From Saccharomycopsis malanga (lineage: Eukaryota > Ascomycota > Saccharomycetes > Ascoideales > Saccharomycopsidaceae), in the NCBI GenBank assembly GCA_004014935.1, contig CP025322.1:930001-994000 (forward strand): a stretch of 64,000 nucleotides of DNA. The letters run 5' to 3'. Position numbers and translations under genes: made by a program. Positions within the stretch are counted from its first letter, which is position 1. Each line of letters starts with the position of its first letter. Of the stretch, positions 20,341-28,858 are shown in pieces. The notes under the pieces are model-generated. The model had not been told where the DNA came from and made no database searches. It worked only from the letters and a program-made list of their open reading frames with translations.

Positions 20341-20440
20341 AAATTGCAACTAGCTGAAACATAACCTAGACCAAAGTCTAGTACCAACCAATTGGGTGAA
20401 CCGGTTATGATCAGCAGGGCATGATTGGGTTTTTCCTATT
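20341..20440 (+). mobile_element. tRNA-derived SINE, internal fragment
   Basis: Matches the body from the region TGCAACTGTCTGAAACA through the hairpin CTAGACCAAAGTCTAG and the ATTGGGTG module to the start of the 3' module. Head and tail are absent. It begins right beside the duplication that closes the copy at 20104-20330, so the younger copy may have inserted into or next to this older one. Confidence 0.7.
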
Positions 20441-21093
20441 GTGTGGTAGTATTGAAAAATGCTCCAAAGTTATAAAAATGCAAAAACATTTAAATTAACA
20501 CAGTTTATTGAATAATGGTTGAGAGTTCAACCTGGCAGTCATGAATTTTAAAAAAACATATACACTATAAAAAAGCCTATTTGATTAACTTATTTATTTA
20601 AAAGATTTATTACTTTGTCTATCAATAGTGGTAATCAATCAAAGTTACTATTATATATAATAAGGAGGAGAACTTACAAAATGATTCTTGTAAAGGTTTA
20701 AGTACATTGATTAATATATTTTATATCAAATTTAGTACTAATAATGCGCATACTTTTACATAACTTTAGTGAGCACCCTTTAGGCTACACAATATATAAC
20801 TATTAGAAGCATCTTAAACCAATACTATGGTTTTATCAACTCATGTTAACCCTTCATGACTAAAGATCCTTATAGGTACACACATTGGCACCCCATCAGT
20901 GGAAATCATTGTGAGCCCCGCTAGGCCTTGCAAAGTATATTTACAAAAGGGGGTATATCAAATCAGTAGATTTCCAACACTTATTGAGTATGGTTTATAT
21001 AACTAATTTCAGATTATTAAAAACGTGTTCGCATTGGGTCTTTTAATATTATTCGTCACCTCCTTGATTATCAAGAAGATCTCAGGCTCCAAA

Positions 21094-22119
21094 ATGGTCA
21101 GTGGTATCAACATTAAACGATTAGTCCAGCTACCTCCAGTGACACGGATCGTGCTAGCTGCTAATATAGCACTCACTCTTTTACTATACTATCTTAAGAC
21201 AATGGCTAGCAAGCTTGTGAAAGAAGCAGGAGCCGATGTGGATTTTGGCCTGCTTGCAATTCCGTTATTTCAGCTAGTACCATCGCGAACATTGGCACAT
21301 CCCTGGACTTTAATAGTGTCTTCGTTTTTGGAAAGCACAATTACCGGGTTCATTTTGACGGTACTCAACACAGTAGTGAGCATCAGATACTTCGAGAAGG
21401 TATGGGGCTCGAAGGAAATGCTCAAATTCTTATTGGTTGTTGCTGTGCTTACAAACCTCTTCACGGCAGTAACAATTATTCTTCTTCGAAAAGGCAGTCA
21501 GTCACTTAACATGTCTGCAGGAGGCTGTTTCTCTCTTATTCCTGGCTTCATTGTCGCGTTCAAACAATTTGTGCCCGAACATAATTTGATTTTCTTCAAA
21601 GGAGCTTTCCATCTACGTATCAAACATGTTCCTTTCATCTTACTCATAACCATTCTAATAGTGTCTTGTGTGCTCGGCACATTCTATCCTGCGCTCAATA
21701 CCTATTTATCTTTCCTTATTTCCTGGATTTATCTTCGATTTTTCCAATCCGTTGTGTTGGAACCTTTAATTCCATTGACGTCCGCTCCAGCAGACGATTC
21801 CTCATCTGTATCTGCTTCAGACACCGCCTTTGACATCCAAAGAGTGCGTGGCGATGCCTCCGATACCTTTTCATTTGCTTACTTTTTCCCTGACGTTATC
21901 CACCCAATAGTGTCTCCTATTTGCGACGCCATCTACTCACTTGTCTCCCTGATTGGCTTGGTGCCTCGTTTCAATGAGGATGACGTTGCCCAATCCAACG
22001 AACGTGCTGTCCGCCGCTCTGCTGCCAAAGGATCTGGGTCCCCAGGCACGTCTTCCAATATTGCTGAGCGTCGCCGTCAGGTTGCTTTGAAGGTCCTTCA
22101 GGAACGTATAGGCCCCTAA
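21094..22119 (+). CDS. TMEM115/YOL107W-type rhomboid-like membrane protein
   Basis: 341 aa from the ATG at 21094 (MVSGINIKRL); the frame is open a further 23 codons to a GTG, which is not used as a yeast start. It has four to six hydrophobic segments (around residues 18-35, 65-100, 115-135, 145-160, 180-205 and 210-230), a loop with the family's aromatic and glycine residues (RYFEKVWGSKEMLKFLLVVA; NMSAGGCFSLIPGFIVAFKQ), and a hydrophilic C-terminal tail with RRSAAKGSGSPGTSS. This is the DUF1751 family, including S. cerevisiae YOL107W and human TMEM115, a Golgi membrane protein with a rhomboid-like fold but no protease residues. A role in Golgi-ER traffic is inferred from the human protein. 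Confidence 0.85.
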   Translation: MVSGINIKRLVQLPPVTRIVLAANIALTLLLYYLKTMASKLVKEAGADVDFGLLAIPLFQLVPSRTLAHPWTLIVSSFLESTITGFILTVLNTVVSIRYFEKVWGSKEMLKFLLVVAVLTNLFTAVTIILLRKGSQSLNMSAGGCFSLIPGFIVAFKQFVPEHNLIFFKGAFHLRIKHVPFILLITILIVSCVLGTFYPALNTYLSFLISWIYLRFFQSVVLEPLIPLTSAPADDSSSVSASDTAFDIQRVRGDASDTFSFAYFFPDVIHPIVSPICDAIYSLVSLIGLVPRFNEDDVAQSNERAVRRSAAKGSGSPGTSSNIAERRRQVALKVLQERIGP

Positions 22120-22769
22120 TTGATCTATAATCTTTCCTATATTACTAAACTGTAGCCGCTGGACCGGATGGCTCCAAGAAGAGAAAAAGGCATGCCAGGA
22201 TAATTTAGCAGATACTCTCTAGGAGAAGAGAAAATGACCTAACAGGCTATTGTGTTCGATTCCCTACTACGACCACTTTTTACTCGCTGCTTTTACGATG
22301 TTGAACAGCCAAGTGTGACTGACTGAAGTTCGACCTCGGTCAAAGTTTAGTGCTTACTTTCAACCAATTGGGTGAGAATATTATGATCAATAGGGCATTA
22401 TTGGGCTTTACCACGTCCCTTTAGACATAGTGCGTATATACGAAACTGCTATTTACTGGGCTCAAAGTAATTATCAATTTAAACTGTATGAATATATATA
22501 TATCCCTGCCCCAAAGACTGGTATCCGTGGGATGCCGCGGCCCAGTAATATGATATATACATAATTATGCTGCATTGTGCACCAACATGCAGTATCGCGC
22601 CGTATCGCGCATTATTTGTTGTTTCTGGTATAAGGTAGCTTTGACAGCATTTTAGAAAAAGCAAAGGAACAGCAAAAGTTTTACGAATGCTGTGTACTTA
22701 TAATACATGTAATTTTTTTTCGATTCTTTTCAATACTAAAGATACTCATAACAAAACGAACATTCAAAT
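22120..22769. other. Intergenic region with a long SINE copy; XDH promoter
   Basis: 650 bp. The SINE copy at 22155-22479 occupies half. The remaining 280 bp form the xanthine dehydrogenase promoter; I see TATATATATA near 22492 and GC-richer stretches around 22530-22610, but no GATAAG motif. Confidence 0.5.
22155..22479 (+). mobile_element. tRNA-derived SINE, long copy with 9-bp target-site duplication
   Basis: Flanked by TAAACTGTA at 22146-22154 and 22480-22488. It starts GCCGCTGGACCGGATGGCTC; part of the head appears duplicated, since AGAAGAGAAAA occurs twice (near 22173 and 22223). The B-box region GTTCGATTCCC (near 22255) is followed by TACTACGACCA, which can pair with GGTCGTA at the start of other copies as a tRNA acceptor stem. 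The body, the CAATTGGGTG module and the 3' module follow. The tail is short (TAATTAT). TTTTT directly after the head could stop RNA polymerase III. Confidence 0.85.
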
Positions 22770-25700
22770 ATGAGCTTTCCAAAGTTGAGGCAAACGCCGT
22801 CTTCCAGTGGCGTATCGGACAGCGATGTGTACATTGAAAAGTCATCTGTCTCGAGTGTATCCGATGTTTCGTTGTCCAAATCGTATCTTCATAATAATCT
22901 CTCAAATATACCATTCAAAAACGAGGTTCGGTTCCATGTCAACGGCAAGCCAGTGGTGCTTAAGAATCCGAGTCCAGACGGCTCGTTGTCTGATTTTATT
23001 AGATCAGGAAACAGTTTGAATCTCACTGGTACCAAGATAGGCTGTAATGAAGGCGGTTGCGGGGCCTGCACTGTTGTTATTGGTGCCCCAGATGCTGTCA
23101 AGGGCAAAGTGTATTACAAAGCTGTTAACTCTTGTATTGTTCCGTTGTTAGCGGTCGATGGAAAACATTTAATCACTATTGAAGGCCTTGGAACTCTGCA
23201 TAATTTGCATCCTGTGCAAGAGCGGCTAGCAAAGTTCCACGGTTCCCAGTGTGGTTTCTGTACTCCTGGAATCATCATGTCGATGTATGGTTTGTTGCGG
23301 AACAACCCATATCCTTTGATGAGTGATATACTTGAAGCGTTGGATGGTAACTTGTGTAGATGCACTGGCTATATTACTATCATACATTCTCTCATTACAT
23401 TTGCGAAAGACTACGATCCTCTGAAACATTCACTTACTGACTTAAGTAAGAGCCTTACGTTGAAAGAATCGCTGGAATCTGTATGTTCAAAGGGAAAAAA
23501 TTGTTGCAAAAACAAACAATCTAACGAAACTTGTCAGAAGAATCCAGCAATTGAAGTAGATATGAATGAAAAGTTTTCATTTTTCTCACCTAACGGGTTG
23601 CCCTTAAAGGCCTATAATCCTAAAGATGACATTCCTTTCCCACTGGAATTGCTCAAATCGCAACCATTTCCTGTCTTCTATGGTAATGACAAGAAGGTTT
23701 GGATAAAGCCTGTCAGCAAAAGCCAGCTTGTACAAATTATTGTCTTTTACAAGAACTTCCCTAATGTTGCCTACAAGTTGGTGTCTGGCTCGTCGGAGTT
23801 CCAGGTAGAGACATATGTGAATCCACTTGTGGATTTCCAGGTGCTTATTTATATAAACGACATTCCTGAACTTTCTGTTCACTGGAACTACAATCCAGAC
23901 ACTGGCTTGGAGATTGCGGGCAACTTCACTCTAAGTAATTTGGAAGAAGTCTGTGAAAACTTATATAAACAAGAACAAGCTGCAAACTTGGCGTTTCTTT
24001 CGAAAGAAACTCTCAATTCTTCTTTAGATCTCTCTAATAGTAGCTCATTAAGTGGTAAAAGCCAAGTTTATGAGGCTATTTGCAAACAGCTCAAGTTTTT
24101 TGCTGGCAGACAAATTAGAAACGCTGCCACTGCTCCTGGTAATATTGTGACAGCGTCACCAATTGCTGACTTGAATCCTTGCTTAGTAAGTTCTAAAGCC
24201 ACATTTACATGCGAGTACATTGACGAAAACTCTTCTATAAAGCCAATAGTGCATGAAAAGGTAATGTCGTTGGATGATTTTTTTGTTGGATACAGAAAGA
24301 CCAAACTTCCACCTAATTCGTTGATTACCAAAATTTTTATTCCTAACACTAGATACGATTCGCCCCTCAGGCTAAATTCAACTAGCAGGTTTGAATTTAT
24401 CAAGTCGTACAAACAAAGCAAGAGAAAAGATGATGATATTTCCATTGTTACTGGTTGTTTAAGAATTCAGTTTGGTTATAATGAACATTTGTCTACTGTT
24501 GATGCAAAGGCATTTGATATTCTTGAGTCAGAGTTCACATATGGTGGAATGGCTCCATTCACCATTACTTCCAAAAAGACGTCAGCTTCTGTTTCTAACC
24601 AAGTATTATATATTCCTACTGATGCCGACTATGAGATTTATTTGGAAAAGAACAATAAAGTGATGGAACAAGCATTGAATGCATTGGCTGAGGAACATAA
24701 CTTACCGTATGGTGTTCCTGGGGGCATGAGCAACTACAGAAGATGTCTAGCTGTTTCATTTCTATACAAATTTTTTCAATACTGTTTGGATGGCCTTAGT
24801 GATGTTGTTTCTGTGACTACTACTGCTACTGCTAACAAGAAATTTATTGACCATGAGGCTTTGCAGTCTATCAAGAGACACATTGCGTTAGGTAACAGAG
24901 ATATCGAGCAAGTGTTTAAAGAAAAGATTGTGGGTGGCTCTGATGTGCATTTGTCTGGATTGAAACAAGTAACTGGCGAAGCAATATATACTGAAGATAT
25001 GCCTATTCAACACAACGAGTTACATTGCGCCTTGGTGAAATCGACAAAGGCACATGCTAAGATCATCAATGTTGATTGGTCGGACGCATTAAGCCATCAT
25101 GACGATATTGTGGGATATCTTGATATCAACGATATTGCTCACAAGGATGAGAACACATGGGGAAATTTCAATTTCGGGAGAGAAGAGTTTTTTGCTGATG
25201 GGGAAGTGAAATTTTATGGACAAACAATAGGTGTTATTGTTGGTAAAAATAGACATCGTTGTTATGAAGCAGCCAAGAAAGTTAAAGTGGAATACGAGGA
25301 TTTACCAGTGGTTATTAGTATTGAAGATGCCATTAAAGCAAATTCTTATTTTGACGATCATAGAATCACTGAAAAAGGCGACTGGGAAACTGCATTTGTT
25401 AATGCTAAATATGTGTTTGAAGATACCACCAGAATCGGTGCTCAAGAACAGTTCTATTTTGAAACTCAAAACTGTCTTGTTGTTCCTGAGGAAGACGGTG
25501 AATTGAAGATCTATGCTTCCACACAAAATCCAACAGAAACCCAGGAATATGCTAGTCATATCACTGGCATTCCGTCTCATAAGATTGTCTGTAGAGTCAA
25601 AAGACTTGGTGGTGGATTTGGAGGGAAAGAAACCAGGTCTGTTCCATATAGTTCTATTGCATCGCTCGCTGCTATAAAGTTCAAAAAACCAATCCGGTTA

Positions 25701-27251
25701 GCATTGAACCGATTGGAAGACATGCAAACAACCGGTCAACGTCATCCGTTCCTCATGAAATGGAAAGTGGGGCTTGACGAGAACTTCAGATTTGTAGCTT
25801 TGGACGCCAAGTTGTATGCTAATGCTGGTTGGTCTATGGATTTGACCCGAGGTGTTATTGACAGAGCAGTGTTCCATGCTGCCAATTGCTACAACTTCCC
25901 CAACGCCAGAGTCCATGGTATCCCTTGCTATACCAACACCATTTCGAATACTGCCTTTAGAACTTTTGGTGGTGTTCAAGGCTGTTATTTAGCAGAGTCC
26001 ATCATTTATCACATTTGCGAACGGTTAGCTATTTCTCCCGAAAAATTAAGAGATATAAATCTCATGAAACCAGAAATAGGTGATACCACTACTTACAAAC
26101 AACACTTAGGCCAGGATTTTTCTATCCATGCGTTATTGGAAGAGAACAGAAAACAGGTCAATTTTGACAAGGCTAGAAAACAAGTGGACGAATATAATGC
26201 AAAACATAAATGGATCAAACGAGGCATTTCCCAGGTGCCTGTTATGTTCGGTGTTTCTTTTGGTGTCAAATTTTTGAATCAGGCTGGTGCTTTGGTTCAT
26301 GTCTATAAAGACGGTTCGGTACTTGTTTCCCATGGAGGAACAGAAATGGGGCAAGGATTACATACCAAAATGGCCATGATTGCTGCTGAAGAATTGAACA
26401 TTCCGTTGGAAAAAGTCTTCATTTCTGAAACATCTACTCAAGTGGTTGCTAACACATCTGCCACTGCTGCTTCTGCGTCTTCGGACTTGAATGGAATGGC
26501 AGTGAAAAATGCCTGCGATAAGATTATGCTGCGACTAAAGCCAATCAAGGAAAGCTTGGGAAAAGATGCAACGTTCGATGAGATTGTTCATAAAGCATAC
26601 TTTGAACGAGTCAACTTGTCTGCAAACGGGTTTTATAAAACACCTGATATCGATTACCAATGGGGTGATCCAAACCCTAAACCTGCGTTCTTCTACTTTA
26701 CTCAGGGCGCAGCTACCAGCATTGTAGAGGTAGACACTTTAACTGGCGACTGGACCTGTCTCAGGACAGATATCAAAATGGATTTGGGTCGTCCCATCAA
26801 CCAGGCCGTTGATTTAGGACAGATCGAAGGCGCTTTTGTCCAAGGTATGGGTCTCATGACTATGGAACAGTCTCTTTGGCTAAGACGTACTGGTGCTTTA
26901 GCCACTACTGGTCCTGGTGCATACAAGATCCCAGGCTTCAACAATGTCCCACAATCATTCAATGTCTCGTTGCTCACAGACCGTGATTTCACCCATTTGA
27001 AAACTGTCAAGTACTCTAAAGGCATTGGCGAGCCTCCCTTGATTCTCGGAATGGCTGTTCATTTTGCTATCAGAGACGCCTTGGCCTCCGCTAGAAAAGA
27101 ACACGGAATCATAGCAGGAACTAAAGGTGTGCCTTTCATCAGTCCACTAACCACGGAACGTATTAGACTTTATGTCGGTGACAAGTTGGTGAGACAAACT
27201 GAAAGTAAGCCTAAAGATGAGAATGAAAAGAGTTTTTTCGTTGAAGCATAA
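22770..27251 (+). CDS. XDH: Xanthine dehydrogenase / purine hydroxylase (molybdenum hydroxylase)
   Basis: 1493 aa, longer than the usual 1330-1360 aa. It oxidises hypoxanthine and xanthine to urate with NAD. All modules are present in order: a Ser-rich N-terminal extension (1-50); plant-type [2Fe-2S] domain with Cys92, Cys97, Cys100, Cys122; second [2Fe-2S] domain with Cys161, Cys164, Cys196, Cys198; a Cys/Lys-rich linker (CSKGKNCCKNKQ); FAD domain with APGNIVTASPIADLNP and FFVGYRKT, the NAD-side motif of dehydrogenases; and molybdopterin domain with RLGGGFGGKETR, AFRTFGGVQGC, HGGTEMGQGLHTKM and the catalytic-glutamate motif KGIGEPP. No break was found. Aldehyde oxidase is less likely given FFVGYRKT. 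It requires molybdenum cofactor, which many budding yeasts cannot make. No other purine-catabolism gene adjoins it. Confidence 0.93.
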   Translation: MSFPKLRQTPSSSGVSDSDVYIEKSSVSSVSDVSLSKSYLHNNLSNIPFKNEVRFHVNGKPVVLKNPSPDGSLSDFIRSGNSLNLTGTKIGCNEGGCGACTVVIGAPDAVKGKVYYKAVNSCIVPLLAVDGKHLITIEGLGTLHNLHPVQERLAKFHGSQCGFCTPGIIMSMYGLLRNNPYPLMSDILEALDGNLCRCTGYITIIHSLITFAKDYDPLKHSLTDLSKSLTLKESLESVCSKGKNCCKNKQSNETCQKNPAIEVDMNEKFSFFSPNGLPLKAYNPKDDIPFPLELLKSQPFPVFYGNDKKVWIKPVSKSQLVQIIVFYKNFPNVAYKLVSGSSEFQVETYVNPLVDFQVLIYINDIPELSVHWNYNPDTGLEIAGNFTLSNLEEVCENLYKQEQAANLAFLSKETLNSSLDLSNSSSLSGKSQVYEAICKQLKFFAGRQIRNAATAPGNIVTASPIADLNPCLVSSKATFTCEYIDENSSIKPIVHEKVMSLDDFFVGYRKTKLPPNSLITKIFIPNTRYDSPLRLNSTSRFEFIKSYKQSKRKDDDISIVTGCLRIQFGYNEHLSTVDAKAFDILESEFTYGGMAPFTITSKKTSASVSNQVLYIPTDADYEIYLEKNNKVMEQALNALAEEHNLPYGVPGGMSNYRRCLAVSFLYKFFQYCLDGLSDVVSVTTTATANKKFIDHEALQSIKRHIALGNRDIEQVFKEKIVGGSDVHLSGLKQVTGEAIYTEDMPIQHNELHCALVKSTKAHAKIINVDWSDALSHHDDIVGYLDINDIAHKDENTWGNFNFGREEFFADGEVKFYGQTIGVIVGKNRHRCYEAAKKVKVEYEDLPVVISIEDAIKANSYFDDHRITEKGDWETAFVNAKYVFEDTTRIGAQEQFYFETQNCLVVPEEDGELKIYASTQNPTETQEYASHITGIPSHKIVCRVKRLGGGFGGKETRSVPYSSIASLAAIKFKKPIRLALNRLEDMQTTGQRHPFLMKWKVGLDENFRFVALDAKLYANAGWSMDLTRGVIDRAVFHAANCYNFPNARVHGIPCYTNTISNTAFRTFGGVQGCYLAESIIYHICERLAISPEKLRDINLMKPEIGDTTTYKQHLGQDFSIHALLEENRKQVNFDKARKQVDEYNAKHKWIKRGISQVPVMFGVSFGVKFLNQAGALVHVYKDGSVLVSHGGTEMGQGLHTKMAMIAAEELNIPLEKVFISETSTQVVANTSATAASASSDLNGMAVKNACDKIMLRLKPIKESLGKDATFDEIVHKAYFERVNLSANGFYKTPDIDYQWGDPNPKPAFFYFTQGAATSIVEVDTLTGDWTCLRTDIKMDLGRPINQAVDLGQIEGAFVQGMGLMTMEQSLWLRRTGALATTGPGAYKIPGFNNVPQSFNVSLLTDRDFTHLKTVKYSKGIGEPPLILGMAVHFAIRDALASARKEHGIIAGTKGVPFISPLTTERIRLYVGDKLVRQTESKPKDENEKSFFVEA

Positions 27252-27998
27252 TTGTTGGTTAATACAGTTGGTTTAGTTATAGTTTCTATGATTATCGTTG
27301 CACATTCGTTTTCGGTTTAAATTTTTGTTTTTTTGTTGTTAATTGTATATATTGATACTAAAAAATGCTGGGGTTTATTTTCTTCTATGTTCTGGAGTAG
27401 TCATATGTTGCTTAGTATTAGCTTATTGTCCCTAGTTGCGAGTTTTCGATAGAGATTTTTGGTTAATATTATAAAAATAACATGCTAGCATGTGTTCAGT
27501 ATCAGTGTTTTCTAGACTAGTGCATATACTGTTCTCTATCATTGTGAATGAAGATGTATGACTAATACATGAATGTAATATTGGTAGTAAACTCTTATAT
27601 GCTTGTCGGTTTGAGTTTTAACAGACTAGTAACACTAGATCCTTAATTCGTGTTTGTCCAATTACAACTCCTTTATCTGTATCAGTTCTCAGAGGTTGGC
27701 CTCATCAACTAGAGTCACTCAATCATTTATCACTTTTCTTTGCCGATTCTGAGTCTACAGTATTACTGTTTCAAGGGTATATTATATTTTCTTCATTTTC
27801 GTATTAAAACCTTACCTCAAACCAGTTTTATAATTATCAATTGATAATAGCTGATCTGCCTAGTAATCTCCTACTCTCTTATTATGTTGAAGAAATCGCA
27901 CGCATATCCCCCGATGAGATTTGAAAAATAAAATGCTGAGCTATAAGATACAATAACTATCATCAACATTGATAAAACCATTTTATCACATCTAAGAA
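27252..27998. other. Intergenic region: XDH 3' flank and cwf18 promoter
   Basis: 747 bp of AT-rich DNA with a perfect 14-bp palindrome ACATGCTAGCATGT at 27480-27493. No SINE copy or RNA gene was seen. Confidence 0.5.
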
Positions 27999-28523
27999 AT
28001 GTCATCATTAGCTGAACAATCGGCTGAAAGAAAAAACAAGCTACAACAACTAAGAAAGCGGAAGTTTGCCGTACTGGAAGAGGATAATGAGCCAAAGAAA
28101 ACAGCTGATGAGAAGTCATTTCAAGGAATTGATGAGAATGATGTAAAAACAGAGGAAGGTGAAAGTGAAAAGAAATCTGAACCAAAACAGCGGAGAAAAC
28201 TTGTTTCACGGAATTATGATCAAAACACCCAACTTCCTGTGAATGCATTTGATCCCAATAGTTTAGTATTAAAGATTTCCGATACCCAGGCTCTCGAGGT
28301 GGTGTCGCTAGAAACGGAAGCTGAATTGCTACAAAATCTCTCCAAAAAATATCTGTTGGAAGAGACATATGAAGATAATGTGGTTGACAAGAGACATACC
28401 GAAAAGTTTCAGGCAGTGAAGGATCTACAGCTGGATTTGAAAGAACAGGAGGCTATTCTAGATAAGAAGACTAACAAAATGATAAGGCATTTTCTCAGGG
28501 AAAAATTGAAGAAGGGGGCTTGA
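27999..28523 (+). CDS. cwf18/CCDC12-family spliceosome protein
   Basis: 174 aa from the ATG at 27999. The N-terminus AERKNKLQQLRKRK is the basic helix typical of cwf18/CCDC12; an acidic-lysine linker follows (about residues 32-65); then RRKLVSRNYDQNTQ (near 66-79), corresponding to the FRNY-type core of the family. The C-terminal half is a predicted coiled coil (EAELLQNLSKKYLLEETYED; FQAVKDLQLDLKEQEAILD) ending in a basic tail. cwf18 is part of the Cdc5/NTC-associated spliceosome in fission yeast; as far as I know S. cerevisiae lacks a clear counterpart. The assignment rests on the N-terminal half and the layout. It converges with GDT1. Confidence 0.7.
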   Translation: MSSLAEQSAERKNKLQQLRKRKFAVLEEDNEPKKTADEKSFQGIDENDVKTEEGESEKKSEPKQRRKLVSRNYDQNTQLPVNAFDPNSLVLKISDTQALEVVSLETEAELLQNLSKKYLLEETYEDNVVDKRHTEKFQAVKDLQLDLKEQEAILDKKTNKMIRHFLREKLKKGA

Positions 28524-28858
28524 ATATTAAATACATGAAACTGTTATTCGTTATTAAATGTATTTGTAATAAAGTACGGTTATTAAAAAGAACCAAAAAA
28601 GAAACAAGATGAAAAGATAAAATAGATAAAGTTTGATTATGCAAAGGAAAATTTTTTGAACTATCAACACCACAAAGTGTTAATACTAGATTAATGAAAG
28701 TGTAAAATATTAATACTAGAAAACATATAAAACTAGAGAATATTAATACCAATAAGTAACCTCTAACCTAGGGAATGCAAATATTGACAGTAATAGCAAT
28801 GAAAGTAAACCACTCCTAGTATGATTTCTAATACATAGTTGAGTGTAGCCAGCACCCT
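28524..28858. other. Short intergenic region between convergent genes
   Basis: 335 bp between the stops of the cwf18 gene and GDT1. A repeated TTAATACTAGA-type string occurs at about 28680, 28710 and 28740. Nothing else is recognisable. Confidence 0.45.

Larger units (their letters stand above)
19839..21093. other. Intergenic region with two adjoining SINE pieces
   Basis: 1.25 kb between SUA7 and the TMEM115-type gene. It contains a long T tract after SUA7, a SINE short form at 20104-20330 and an older SINE fragment at 20341-20440. From 20440 to 21093 I see only AT-rich DNA. Confidence 0.5.
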
